A stretch of 64,000 nucleotides of DNA from CAVQCA01 sp963763115 (GCA_963763115.1 CAVXNM010000027.1:1-64000), one strand, 5' to 3'; counted from the first letter of the stretch, positions 1 through 9,323 are shown. Made by a program: numbers and translations. The notes: generated from the sequence alone by a model not told the origin.

Positions 1-908
1 GCGTCGCGCTCGACGGCGACACCCTCGCTGTGGGTGCGACGGGCGAGGCCAGCGACGGGAGCAGCCAGAACGACAACAGCCTGTCCAACGCCGGTGCCGC
101 CTATGTGTTCACCCGCAGCGGCACGGCATGGTCGCAGCAGGCGTATCTCAAGGCCTCCAATCCCGACAGCGACGACAGCTTCGGTTATTCCGTCGCCCTC
201 TACGGCGAAACACTCGCCGTGGGTGCCGACCGGGAAGCGAGCAACGCCACCGGTATCGGCGGCGACCAGAACAACAACACGCTGGTTAATGCCGGCGCCG
301 CATACGTGTTTACCCGCAGCGGCGCGGCGTGGTCGCAGCAGGCCTATATCAAGGCGTCCAATACCGGCAGTGGTGATGTCTTCGGCTGGAGTCTCGCCCT
401 TTCCGGGGATACGCTGGCGGTCGGGGCCGCGGGCGAAGCCAGCATCAACGGCAACCCGAACGATGACAGCGCCCCGTTTACCGGCGCCGTGTACGTGTTC
501 ACCCGCAACGGGGCAGTGTGGTCGCAGCAGGCGTATATCAAGGCGTCCAATGCCGGTGAAGCCGATCAGTTCGGCTGGAGCCTCGCCTTGACTGGCGATA
601 TCCTGTCCGTCGGAGCTCCCCGGGAAGATAGCGGCGCCACCGGTGTAGGCGGCGATCAGGGCGACGACGGACTCCCGGACAGCGGGGCCGCCTACCTCTT
701 TATCCGCAGCGGCACGGTGTGGTCGCAGCAGGACTACATCAAGCCCGCCGTCACCGATAGCGGCGACTTTTTCGGTTACAGCGTCGCCCTCTCCGGTGAC
801 ACGCTGGCCGCGGGAGCGCCGGGGGAGGACAGCAAGGCAACCGGCGTCGATGGCGATGCCCTCGACAACAGCCAGAGCGGCTCCGGCGCGGCCTACGTAT
901 TCCAGTAA
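1..908 (+). CDS. FG-GAP repeat protein, C-terminal part (5' end outside window)
   Basis: The reading frame is open from the first bases of the window, and the residues encoded there (VALDGDTLAVGA) already match the internal repeat, so the gene starts upstream; the ATG at 30 is internal. About five units of roughly 57-60 residues are visible. Each has an FG(Y/W)S(V/L)AL core, then a (L/V)(A/S)VGA strand, an acidic Asp/Asn-rich loop and a GAAYVF strand followed by a WSQQ(A/D)YIK linker. This is the integrin-alpha-like FG-GAP pattern, usually a calcium-binding beta-propeller in secreted or surface proteins. The last repeat ends exactly at the stop codon, so no C-terminal sorting domain is present. 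Ligand and export route cannot be told from this fragment. Confidence 0.85.
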   Translation, partial: VALDGDTLAVGATGEASDGSSQNDNSLSNAGAAYVFTRSGTAWSQQAYLKASNPDSDDSFGYSVALYGETLAVGADREASNATGIGGDQNNNTLVNAGAAYVFTRSGAAWSQQAYIKASNTGSGDVFGWSLALSGDTLAVGAAGEASINGNPNDDSAPFTGAVYVFTRNGAVWSQQAYIKASNAGEADQFGWSLALTGDILSVGAPREDSGATGVGGDQGDDGLPDSGAAYLFIRSGTVWSQQDYIKPAVTDSGDFFGYSVALSGDTLAAGAPGEDSKATGVDGDALDNSQSGSGAAYVFQ

Positions 909-1165
909 CCCTCCGTCCGGCGCCGTTTTTCCGCTTCCATCACCTGCGCGGCGTTCCCTTGTCCGCCCTGACCTTGTATATTACCCGGCCTTGTTCCCGC
1001 CAGTTCCCCGTGCCGGGGTTCATTTTCGCGGGAGACGTTCAGAACCGGCAGGTCGGCATTGCCTGGCCCCCGACATCGGCGTTAAACTACACGCTTATCT
1101 ATATACACTAACTTCCCGTTTTTATAAGGGTTTCTTGAGAAGCATACAGACAGACGGAGTGTTGC

Positions 1166-1597
1166 ATGGCGATCGAACAGACCTTGTCCATAATCAAACC
1201 GGACGCAGTGGCGAAGAATATCATCGGCGAGATCTACAGCCGTTTCGAGAAAAATGGGCTGCGCATCGTCGCCGCGCGCATGATGCAGCTGAGCAAGGAG
1301 CAGGCCGAGGGGTTCTATGCCGTGCACCGGGAACGTCCGTTTTACAAGGACCTGGTGGAATTCATGACCTCCGGGCCGGTGATCGTGCAGGTGCTCGAGG
1401 GCGAGAATGCAATCAACAAAAACCGCGAACTGATGGGTGCGACCAATCCCGCCGATGCCGCACCCGGCACGATTCGTGCGGATTTCGCCACCACCGTGGA
1501 TGAAAATGCCGTGCACGGCTCCGACGGACCCGATACCGCGAAACAGGAAATCGCGTTCTTCTTTGGCGATGGCGGCCTCTGTCCGAGGACCCGCTAG
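1166..1597 (+). CDS. ndk: Nucleoside diphosphate kinase
   Basis: The 143-residue product transfers the gamma phosphate between nucleoside triphosphates and diphosphates through a phospho-histidine. K11 in the KPDAV motif and the catalytic H117 in NAVHGSD are present, and the length fits the family. GGAG at 1156-1159 lies 6 bases before the ATG. It is followed 26 bases later by rlmN on the same strand, the usual ndk-rlmN order in gammaproteobacteria, so co-transcription is likely. Cytosolic; certain from sequence. Confidence 0.97.
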   Translation: MAIEQTLSIIKPDAVAKNIIGEIYSRFEKNGLRIVAARMMQLSKEQAEGFYAVHRERPFYKDLVEFMTSGPVIVQVLEGENAINKNRELMGATNPADAAPGTIRADFATTVDENAVHGSDGPDTAKQEIAFFFGDGGLCPRTR

Positions 1598-1623
1598 GCC
1601 AGGCCCGCGGATAACCCCCAGCC

Positions 1624-2742
1624 ATGAATCCACTCATGCCGGCCGGGCAGAAGCTCAATCTGCTGGATCTGAACCGCCAGCAACTGGAAGCGTTCTTTAT
1701 CGCCCGGGACGAGAAAGGTTTCCGCGCCGGGCAGCTCATGAAATGGATCCATGGCCGCTGCGTGGCAGACTTCGACGCCATGACCGACCTCGGCAAGGGG
1801 CTGCGCGCGAGCCTGCGGGAGGTTGCTGAAATCCGTCTGCCGGAGATCGTCGCCGACCAGTGTTCCGACGACGGTTCCCGCAAATGGTTGCTGCGTCTGG
1901 AGGACGGCAACTGCATCGAAACCGTTTTCATCCCGGAAGACGGCCGGGGCACCCTGTGCGTTTCCTCACAGGTCGGATGCATGCTCAATTGCAGCTTCTG
2001 CTCCACCGCGCAGCAGGGCTTCAACCGCAACCTGAGCAGCGGCGAAATCATCGCGCAGGTATGGCAGGCGGCGAATGCCCTCGGCAACCGGCCCGACGGT
2101 CTGCGCCGGATCTCGAACGTGGTCATGATGGGCATGGGCGAACCGCTGCTCAATTACGACAATGTGGTGCGCGCCATGCAGGTGATGCTGGACGATTTCG
2201 GCTACGGCCTGTCGAAGCGCCGCGTTACCCTCAGCACCGCCGGTATCATTCCGGCCATCCGCCGGCTGCGCGAGGACTGCGATGTCAGCCTGGCCGTTTC
2301 CCTGCACGCGCCGGATGATCTGCTGCGCAACGAACTGGTGCCCCTGAATCGCAAATACCCGATCGCTGAACTGCTGGCCGCCTGCCGTGACTATGTGGGG
2401 GAGGACAGCCGCCGCCGCGTCACCTTCGAGTACGTGCTGCTGGCGGGGATCAATGACAGCGATGCCCATGCGCGCCGGCTGGTGCGTCTGCTGGAGGGAG
2501 TGCCGGCGAAGATCAATCTGATACCTTTCAATCCGTTTCCGAACACACGCTACCGGTGCAGTTCGCCGGCGACCATGGAACGGTTTTTCTCCCTGCTCAA
2601 CCGGGCGGGAATCGTCACCATCACCCGCAAGACGCGGGGTGATGACATTGACGCGGCCTGCGGCCAGCTGGCCGGACGCTTTCAGGACCGGACGCAGCGT
2701 CGCGCCCGCACGATGGCAACGCAGCCGAGGACACAGGCATGA
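1624..2742 (+). CDS. rlmN: Dual-specificity 23S rRNA/tRNA adenine C2-methyltransferase
   Basis: A 372-residue radical-SAM enzyme that methylates A2503 of 23S rRNA and A37 of some tRNAs. The iron-sulfur cluster cysteines C119, C123 and C126 form CMLNCSFC. C112 (in TLCVSS) and C346 (in DIDAACGQ) match the conserved catalytic cysteines of the family, the second being the one that becomes methylated. MMGMGEP and the RCSSP segment are also present. The stop codon overlaps the pilW start in an ATGA, so the two genes are translationally coupled. Confidence 0.97.
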   Translation: MNPLMPAGQKLNLLDLNRQQLEAFFIARDEKGFRAGQLMKWIHGRCVADFDAMTDLGKGLRASLREVAEIRLPEIVADQCSDDGSRKWLLRLEDGNCIETVFIPEDGRGTLCVSSQVGCMLNCSFCSTAQQGFNRNLSSGEIIAQVWQAANALGNRPDGLRRISNVVMMGMGEPLLNYDNVVRAMQVMLDDFGYGLSKRRVTLSTAGIIPAIRRLREDCDVSLAVSLHAPDDLLRNELVPLNRKYPIAELLAACRDYVGEDSRRRVTFEYVLLAGINDSDAHARRLVRLLEGVPAKINLIPFNPFPNTRYRCSSPATMERFFSLLNRAGIVTITRKTRGDDIDAACGQLAGRFQDRTQRRARTMATQPRTQA

Positions 2743-3515
2743 ACCGTTATTTCTACAGGCTGTCAGCAGCGTTGCTGGTGTTTGCACTCACCGCCTGCAG
2801 CACCCTGTCGACCGAAAGGGAGACCCGGCAGGACCGCCGCATCGCCGACACCAATATACAACTGGGCATTGCCTACATGCGCGCGGGCGACTACGACACG
2901 GCAATGAAAAAGCTGCACAAGGCGCTGGAGGCCGACCCGGATTCGGCCACTGCCAATGGCACGCTGGCGATCCTTTATGAAAACATCGGGGAAAACGATC
3001 TCGCGGAAAAGCATTTCAAGACGGCGCTGCGATTGTCGCCGAAGGATCCGCAGACGCATAACAACTATGGCCAGTTCCTGTGCCGCCACGGTGAATATAC
3101 CAAGGCGCTGGAGCAGTTTGAGATTGCGGCCAGCGATCCCCTCTATACCGGCCTCGCGGCATCCCTTACGAATGCCGGCATTTGTGCCGGCAAAATTCCC
3201 GATGCCAAAAAGGCGGAGGACTATTTCCGCAGGGCCCTGGAGCACGACAAGAATTTTTCCTATGCCTTGCTGCAGATGGCCGACCTCATGTATACGCAGG
3301 GCAAATACCTGGCTGCGCGCGCCTATATCCAGCGTTTCGATGGCGTGTCAGCCCCCGGTGCGGAGAGCCTGTGGCTTGGCGTGCGCATCGAGACTGCACT
3401 CGGTGATTTAAGCGCGGCGGGCAACTACGCGCTGAAGCTCAAGAATAATTTCCCCAATACCGTGGAGGCGGCGAACCTGCGGGAATGGGAGAATGAACAT
3501 CGTGGCCAGCAGTGA
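2739..3515 (+). CDS. pilW: Type IV pilus biogenesis/stability lipoprotein PilW (PilF)
   Basis: A 258-residue TPR lipoprotein. The signal peptide ends in an LTAC lipobox with C20 as the lipidated residue. At least four to five TPR helices pairs follow (for example YMRAGDYDTAMKKLHKALEA). Homologues act as pilotins for assembly of the PilQ secretin in the outer membrane. It sits between rlmN (4-bp overlap) and rodZ (23-bp overlap), the conserved position for pilF/pilW in gammaproteobacteria. No other pilus gene is in the window. Confidence 0.9.
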   Translation: MNRYFYRLSAALLVFALTACSTLSTERETRQDRRIADTNIQLGIAYMRAGDYDTAMKKLHKALEADPDSATANGTLAILYENIGENDLAEKHFKTALRLSPKDPQTHNNYGQFLCRHGEYTKALEQFEIAASDPLYTGLAASLTNAGICAGKIPDAKKAEDYFRRALEHDKNFSYALLQMADLMYTQGKYLAARAYIQRFDGVSAPGAESLWLGVRIETALGDLSAAGNYALKLKNNFPNTVEAANLREWENEHRGQQ

Positions 3516-4020
3516 CGCGGACATAAACCCGGCATCGGACGGCGAGGGCTCGCCAGGCGCCATGCTGCGTACGGCGCGCATCCAGCGCAACTTCAATGTC
3601 GAGCAGGTGGCGAAGGAATTGCATCTCGATGCGCGTATCGTCACCGCGATGGAAAACGACGATCAGGCGACATTGCCGGAACCCATTTTCGTACAGGGTT
3701 ATCTGCGCAGTTACGCACGCCTGGTGGGCTTGTCGGCGGACGATATCGTAAGCCGCTACAGCGCGCAGGGAAGACCGAATCCGCCGCCCCTGTCGGTGAT
3801 AGGACCGCGCCGCAAGGCGCCGATGTTTCCGCTGCCCTCGGCGAGGCTGACCCGCAACGTCATTCTGGCGCTGCTGGCGGGAATACTGGTGTGGCTGGCC
3901 TATCCCCTTGCCGAACGGCTGGTGCTGTCACATGGCGGCGAGAACGGGGTGCAGCAGCCTGGACGTCTTGATTTGCCGCCGGTCTTTGAAGAAGAACCCC
4001 GCTCCGACGCGTCGCGGTAG
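3493..4020 (+). CDS. rodZ: Short RodZ-like cytoskeletal protein (HTH plus one membrane helix)
   Basis: A 175-residue protein with an N-terminal HTH_25 domain (about residues 22-90, containing AMLRTARIQRN and EPIFVQGYLRSYARL, both typical of RodZ) and a single membrane helix at about 121-140. Only about 35 residues follow the helix, so the periplasmic domain found in full-length RodZ (about 330 residues in E. coli) is missing. RodZ links MreB to the cell-wall elongation machinery through its cytoplasmic domain, which is retained. The start overlaps pilW by 23 bases. ispG, normally next, is absent and hisS follows directly. It could be a natural short RodZ or the remains of a deletion that also removed ispG. 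Confidence 0.8.
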   Translation: MNIVASSDADINPASDGEGSPGAMLRTARIQRNFNVEQVAKELHLDARIVTAMENDDQATLPEPIFVQGYLRSYARLVGLSADDIVSRYSAQGRPNPPPLSVIGPRRKAPMFPLPSARLTRNVILALLAGILVWLAYPLAERLVLSHGGENGVQQPGRLDLPPVFEEEPRSDASR

Positions 4021-4096
4021 GGCGATCATGCAACGCGTCGACGACTCCGGGGGTGCGCCCCCGCCAGACAGGCAGACCGGCCGGGACGGCAAGTCC

Positions 4097-5384
4097 ATGG
4101 CCAGGTCCATCCAGGCGGTTCGCGGCATGAATGACATCCTGCCGGAGCTGACCTCGTCCTGGCAGCACCTGGAGAATACCCTGCGCCGGGTGATACAGAC
4201 CTACGGGTATCGCGAGATACGTCTGCCGCTGCTCGAAAAAACCGAGTTGTTCAAGCGCTCCATCGGTGAGGTGACGGATATCGTCGAGAAGGAAATGTAT
4301 ACCTTCGAGGATCGCAACGGCGACAGCCTGACGCTGCGTCCCGAGGGTACCGCCGGGTGTGTGCGCGCCTGCATGGAACACGGCCTGCTGCATAACCAGG
4401 TTCAGCGACTCTGGTACGCGGGACCGATGTTCCGGCACGAGCGTCCCCAGAAGGGGCGCTATCGCCAGTTTCACCAGATCGGCGTCGAGGCCTTCGGCAT
4501 GGAAGGGCCCGACATCGATGCGGAAATCATCTTCATGACGGCGCAGTTGTGGAAGGCGCTGGGACTCGAGGGGGCCGAACTGCAGCTCAACTCGCTCGGG
4601 ACGCAAGCCTCGCGGGCGGCCTACCGGGAGGCGCTGGTTGATTACTTCCGCGACTGCCTGGGGGATCTGGATGAAGACAGCCGGCGGCGCCTGGACAGCA
4701 ATCCGCTGCGCATTCTGGACAGCAAGAACCCGCAGATGCAGGACCTTGATCGGTGCGGCGCCACGGCTGCCGGATTACCTGGATGCGGAATCGCGGCTCC
4801 ACTTCGATGAACTGCGCGCGCTGCTGGATGCGGCGGGCATAGACTACGTGGTCAATCCGCGGCTGGTGCGGGGGCTGGACTACTATGGCAGGACCGTATT
4901 CGAATGGGTCACCGACCGGCTGGGCGCACAGGGTACGATATGCGCCGGTGGTCGTTATGACGGGCTGGTGGAATACCTGGGTGGCCGAGCGACGCCTGCG
5001 GTGGGTTTTGCGCTGGGACTGGAACGTCTGATCGCGCTGCTGGAGGCCGAAGGCGTGGAGCTGCCGGACAGCAGCCCGCATGCCTATCTCGTGCTGAGTG
5101 GCGAGCAGGGCGTGCGTCGCGGCATGGTCTTCGCCGGGGAACTGCGTGATGCCGTGAAGGGTCTGCGCCTGCTGACCAATTGCGGCGGCGGCAGCTTCAA
5201 GAGCCAGTTCCGGCGTGCGGACAAGAGTGGTGCGGCCCTTGCGCTGGTTATCGGCGACGATGAGGCCGAACGCGGACAGGTTACGCTCAAGCCGCTGCGC
5301 GGGGAAAACGCGCAGGAGACGATCCCGCAGGTGGAGGCCGCGGGAGCGCTGGGCAAACTGCTCGGCCTCGAGCTGAATGCCTGA
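4097..5384 (+). CDS. hisS: Histidyl-tRNA synthetase, interrupted by a one-base insertion
   Basis: Charges tRNA-His with histidine. The start at 4097 gives MARSIQAVRGMNDILP, the usual class II HisRS start; an in-frame ATG at 4028 would add 23 residues. Motif 2 (RPEGTAGC ... FRHERPQ) lies in the first part; the second part has RLVRGLDYY, TICAGGRYD and GFALGLERL (motif 3) and the anticodon-binding domain. Frame 2 runs off into nonsense after residues near 4745, while homology resumes in frame 3 with LIGAAPRLPDYLD. Removing one T of the TT at 4746-4747 restores one continuous protein. Since hisS is essential, a sequence or assembly error is more likely than a real mutation. Confidence 0.9.
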
Positions 5385-5470
5385 AGGCGGATTGACGGTT
5401 CCGTTGATGAATGCATCGCCAAGCCGAATGGAAATTGCTTAACCGGTATCGCAAAGACAAACATATACTT

Positions 5471-5540
5471 GGCCACGGAAGCACACGGAAAAACACTGAC
5501 ATTCTGATTTTATATTTCCGTGTCTTCCGGTTCCGTGGCT
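5471..5540. repeat. Family A palindromic repeat, copy A1
   Basis: The left arm GGCCACGGAAGCACACGGAA is answered by a right arm ending in TTCCGTGGC, giving an imperfect hairpin of about 70 bases. The same arms recur at 29383-29561, 49086-49148 and 63815-63898. The 380-base hisS-yfgM gap holds this element and a family B element and no credible gene. Confidence 0.75.
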
Positions 5541-5566
5541 ATTTACAAGGCTGTGAAGTCAAGCCG

Positions 5567-5699
5567 GGTTCATCCATAAACACTGTTTTATCGCAGAGAC
5601 GCAAAGAGCGCAAAGTGTTTGATTGATTTCATTAAGGATTTTCTCTGTGTTCTTTGCGTCTCTGCGGTTAATATTTTTTGTTGACAGACACCAGGCTAG
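5567..5699. repeat. Family B palindromic MITE-like repeat, copy B1
   Basis: About 133 bases. The left end has CATCCATAAACA, then CGCAGAGACGCAAAGAGCGCAAAG; the right half carries TTCTTTGCGTCTCTGCGG and ends TTGACAGACACCAGGCTAG. The two halves are inverted repeats of each other around an AT-rich centre. It follows a family A copy, the same A-then-B order seen at 63815-64000. Confidence 0.8.
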
Positions 5700-5764
5700 C
5701 GCCGATTACAGCGAAGCTTTTTCACCTTTGCTACACGATACTGAATACATGACGGGAGATGTCG

Positions 5765-6421
5765 ATGGATGCCAATGAGACAGACGAGCAGCGACTTGAA
5801 CACATCAAGGACTGGTGGAAGGAAAATGCCAGTTCGGTCATCACCGGCCTGCTGCTGGGACTCGCCTTGCTGTTCGGCGCCAAATCCTGGTTCGCCTATC
5901 AGGATCGCAAGGCGGAGGAGGCATCGAATATCTATGCCACTATGATGAGCGCGCTCTCCCGCGGCGAGGAGGGGCTCGTCAACGACCGGGCGGGCGTCCT
6001 GATCGGTGAGTATTCCTCTACGCCCTATGCGACACTCGCGGCGCTGGCACTGGCGAAGGTGAAGCTGGAACAGGGCGTGCCGGAAGCCGCTCACGCGCAA
6101 CTGCAATGGGCGCTGGACAACTCCGGTTCCGAGGCGCTGCGACCCCTGTTGCGACTGCGAATGGCGCGCGTCATGGTGGCCGAGGGAAATCCGGATGGCG
6201 CGCAGGCCCAGCTCGCGCAGATCCCGACGGGGAGCGCCTTCGCCCCCCTGGTTAACGAACTGCAGGGCGATATTCATGCAGCGCGCGGGGCTAACGACGA
6301 GGCGCGTGCGGAATACGAAATCGCGCTGGCCGCCCTGCCTCCGGAGTCGGCCGAATACCGGTTGTTGCAGCTGAAATACGAGAATACCGAACCGCCTGTT
6401 TTGCCGGGTGACGCTCAATGA
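5765..6421 (+). CDS. yfgM: YfgM-family ancillary SecYEG translocon / periplasmic chaperone-network protein
   Basis: About 218 residues: a short acidic N-terminus, one membrane helix at about 24-41 and a TPR_21 periplasmic domain rich in Ala/Leu helices. YfgM associates with the SecYEG translocon and with PpiD. The ATG at 5765 is preferred over 5759 because GGGAG (5754-5758) is 6 bases before 5765 but directly abuts 5759. The stop overlaps the bamB ATG (ATGA), so the two are coupled as in E. coli. Confidence 0.88.
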   Translation: MDANETDEQRLEHIKDWWKENASSVITGLLLGLALLFGAKSWFAYQDRKAEEASNIYATMMSALSRGEEGLVNDRAGVLIGEYSSTPYATLAALALAKVKLEQGVPEAAHAQLQWALDNSGSEALRPLLRLRMARVMVAEGNPDGAQAQLAQIPTGSAFAPLVNELQGDIHAARGANDEARAEYEIALAALPPESAEYRLLQLKYENTEPPVLPGDAQ

Positions 6422-7576
6422 GGCGATTCGCCGTTGTTCTGATGACCGTCCTGCTGGGCGGATGCTCCACCATCTCGGGCTGGTTCGGCGGCGAGGACAA
6501 TGCCACGCCGCCGGCCAAACTTGAAGAGATCAAGGACCCGGTGCAACTGAAGGAATTGTGGAGTACGGATATCGGCGTTGGCTATGACAAGCAATCGGTC
6601 AATCTGGTGCCGACGGTGCTGGGTTCGTATGTGCTGGCCGCCGATCGCGATGGCCGGGTGGTCGAGTTGAGCGCCGAGACCGGCAAGAAACTCTGGCAGA
6701 CCAGGACCGATGCCCCGATTTCGGCGGGCCCCGGCGCCGGCGAAGGACTGGTGCTGGTGGGTACCAGCGATGCCGAGGTGCTCGCACTCAACATCGACGA
6801 CGGCTCCCTCGTCTGGCGTGCGCCGGTATCGAGTGTCGTCCTGGCGGTGCCCCGGGTCGATGCCGGGATCGTGGTCATCCAGACAGCGGACGGCACCCTT
6901 ACCGGACTGAGCAGCACCGATGGCCGTCAACTCTGGGTCTCCGACCATTCAGTCCCGGTGCTTACCCTGCGGGGTACCAGCAGTCCGGTCGTGCAGCGGG
7001 GCGCCGTGGTCGCCGGATTCGCCAACGGCAAGGTGGCCGCTCTCACGCTGGCCAACGGTTTCCAGGTCTGGGAAACCAGCATCTCGATCCCCCAGGGCCG
7101 TTCGGAGCTTGACCGCCTCGTCGATGTCGACGCCAACCCGGTCATCGTCGGCGACACGGTTTTTGTGGTGTCGTTTCAGGGCAAGATCGCGATTATCGAT
7201 CTGCGCAGCGGCAATCTCGGCTGGTCGCGCGATATGTCGTCCTATACCGGTCTGGGAGTGGACTACTCCCAGGTCTATGTCACCGATGAGGAGAGCAATG
7301 TCTGGGCGCTGTCGCGCGACAACGGCGCCTCGGTCTGGAAACAGGACAAGCTGCACAATCGCGCCCTGACGGCGCCGGAGCCATTCGACAGCTATGTGGC
7401 AGTCGGCGATTTCGAGGGCTACCTGCACCTGCTGTCGACCTATGATGGCCGCATCGCCGGCCGGGTCAGGGTGGATAGCAAGCGGCATTGCGGCGCGTCC
7501 CGTGGCCGTGGGCGATGTGCTGTATGTCTACGGCAAGGGCGGCACGCTCGCCGCCTACACACTTGGTGGCGGTTGA
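6418..7576 (+). CDS. bamB: Outer membrane assembly lipoprotein BamB, frame broken near the 3' end
   Basis: BamB is the beta-propeller lipoprotein of the BAM complex that inserts beta-barrel proteins into the outer membrane. The lipobox is LLGGC with C16 lipidated, and many PQQ-like blades are visible (for example VVELSAETGKKLWQT and LNIDDGSLVWRAPV). At about 7483 the frame moves: frame 1 becomes arginine-rich nonsense ending at 7599, while frame 2 continues with GIAARPVAVGDVLYVYGKGG and stops at 7576. One extra C at 7483 explains it. The error removes only the last blade strands. Confidence 0.9.
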
Positions 7577-7601
7577 TGCCTCCGACCGGGACCGGGTAGT
7601 T

Positions 7602-7741
7602 TAGTGTCCCTCTATAAACACCGATTTCAACGCAAAGACGCAAAGGACGCAAAGAATTTACTATTGAAAAACTATCAAATATCTCTGCGTACTTCGCATT
7701 TCTGCGGTGAGTTTATTTGTTTACGGATGGGTGCTGGCTAG
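7602..7741. repeat. Family B palindromic repeat, copy B2
   Basis: Starts TAGTGTCCCTCTATAAACA and ends TTTACGGATGGGTGCTGGCTAG, which are near-perfect terminal inverted repeats. Inner arms are CGCAAAGACGCAAAG and an altered CTTCGCATTTCTGCGG. B3 follows immediately and shares the CTAG boundary. Confidence 0.8.
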
Positions 7742-7880
7742 TTTCCGTTCATAAACACCTGTTTCACCGCAGAGACGCAAAGTGCGCAGAGAAATTCTTT
7801 AACGAAAACAATTTTGCACTTTGCGTTCTTTGCGTCTTTGCGTTGAGTTCGATTCTTCATGGATGGACGCTACTGGCCAG
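7738..7880. repeat. Family B palindromic repeat, copy B3
   Basis: Begins CTAGTTTCCGTTCATAAACAC directly at the end of B2 and ends near CATGGATGGACGCTACTGGCCAG. The inner arms CGCAGAGACGCAAAG and CTTTGCGTCTTTGCG are intact. Together B2 and B3 fill the bamB-der gap; the der promoter must lie in or before them. Confidence 0.8.
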
Positions 7881-7928
7881 TGAGATTTCCCCGGAAATGA
7901 TATCCCTCGAGTCGAGTGTCACATCCCC

Positions 7929-9323
7929 ATGATACCGGTCATTGCCCTGGTGGGGCGCCCGAATGTCGGCAAATCCACGCTGTTCAACCGCCTGACCCGC
8001 ACCCAGGATGCCCTGGTCGCCGCCATGCCGGGGTTGACCCGCGATCGCAAGTACGGCGACGGCAGGATCGGCGACCGGCCGTTCATCGTCGTCGATACCG
8101 GCGGACTGGCGGCGGGCGACAAGGAACTCGATGGTTTAATGGAACGGCAGGCGTGGCAGGCGATCGAGGAAGCGGATCTGGTGTTTTTCCTGGTAGACGC
8201 CAGGGACGGCCTGACCGGCACCGACGAGGATATCGCCGCGAACCTGCGCCGGCGCGGGAAACCGCTGACGCTGGTGGTCAACAAGACCGATGGCCTCGAC
8301 GAGAACACCGTGCTGGGCGACTTCTACCGGCTTGGACTGGGCGAGCCGCAGCCGGTCTCCGCCACGCACGGGCGCGGTGTCGATCGTCTGATGCGAACCG
8401 CACTGGCGGCGCTGCCTCTGCCGGAGGAGAGCGAGGAAACGGAAGCGCCGGCGGAGGATCAGGCCGTGCGCGTCGCCATCGTGGGGCGTCCCAATGCCGG
8501 CAAATCGACCCTGATAAACCGCATGCTCGGCGAGGAGCGCGTACTTGCGAGCGATCTGCCGGGCACCACGCGCGACAGCATCTTCATTCCCTTCGAACGC
8601 GACGGCGTGGAGTACACGCTGATCGACACCGCCGGCGTGCGTCGCCGGGCGCGGGTCACGGAGGCGGTCGAGAAGTTCAGCATCATCAAGACGCTGCAGG
8701 CCATCGATGCGGCCCAGGTGGTCATATTGTTGTTCGATGCGCGCGCCGGCATCGGCGAACAGGACGCCACCCTGGCCGGTTATATCGCCGAGAAGGGCAG
8801 GGCCCTGGTGCTGGCCGTCAACAAGTGGGACGGGCTGGAGCCGCACGAGCGCCGCATGGTGAAGGACCAGCTGGATCGCAAGCTGCCGTTTCTCGGCTTC
8901 GCCAGTGTCCGCTTCATTTCCGCCCTGCACGGCACCGGCGTCGGTGAACTGTTCCCGCTGGTGCGCCGCGCCTATGCCTCGGCGATGCGTGAACTGTCGA
9001 CGCCGCAACTGACGGAAATTCTGGAGCGGGTCGTGGCCGCGCATCAGCCGCCGCTGGTCAGGGGGCGGCGCATCAAGCTGCGCTATGCCCACCAGGGCGG
9101 GCGCAACCCGCCGCTCATCGTGATCCACGGCAACCAGACCGAAAGCGTGCCGGAGACCTACCGGCGCTACCTCGAGAATGCCTTCCTCAAGGCGCTGAAA
9201 CTCACCGGCACGCCGGTGCGCATCGAGTTCCGCACCGGCGGCAACCCCTACCAGGGACGCCGCAACACGCTGACTCCCCGCCAGGTAAGCCGCAAGCGCC
9301 GCCTGATGCGGCATGTGACATAA
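7929..9323 (+). CDS. der: Ribosome-assembly GTPase Der (EngA)
   Basis: A 464-residue essential GTPase for 50S subunit maturation, with two tandem G domains and a C-terminal KH-like domain. G1 motifs are GRPNVGKST and GRPNAGKST, G3 motifs DTGG and DTAG, and G4 motifs NKTD and NKWD. The C-terminus ends in a basic RKRRLMRHVT tail. The start MIPVIALVGRPN is the family's usual start, although no good ribosome-binding site precedes it. The bamB-der order is conserved in gammaproteobacteria. Confidence 0.97.
   Translation: MIPVIALVGRPNVGKSTLFNRLTRTQDALVAAMPGLTRDRKYGDGRIGDRPFIVVDTGGLAAGDKELDGLMERQAWQAIEEADLVFFLVDARDGLTGTDEDIAANLRRRGKPLTLVVNKTDGLDENTVLGDFYRLGLGEPQPVSATHGRGVDRLMRTALAALPLPEESEETEAPAEDQAVRVAIVGRPNAGKSTLINRMLGEERVLASDLPGTTRDSIFIPFERDGVEYTLIDTAGVRRRARVTEAVEKFSIIKTLQAIDAAQVVILLFDARAGIGEQDATLAGYIAEKGRALVLAVNKWDGLEPHERRMVKDQLDRKLPFLGFASVRFISALHGTGVGELFPLVRRAYASAMRELSTPQLTEILERVVAAHQPPLVRGRRIKLRYAHQGGRNPPLIVIHGNQTESVPETYRRYLENAFLKALKLTGTPVRIEFRTGGNPYQGRRNTLTPRQVSRKRRLMRHVT

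Noticed and set aside
4740..4760. Programmed frameshift in hisS
   Set aside because: No slippery heptamer, downstream pseudoknot or internal Shine-Dalgarno is seen, and hisS is not known to use one; a one-base error is simpler.
5411..5626. Short plus-strand frame in the hisS-yfgM gap
   Set aside because: It is made by family A and B repeat sequence and has no coding features.
7602..7880. CRISPR array
   Set aside because: The repeats are palindromic, differ in length, lack regular spacers, and no cas gene is present.
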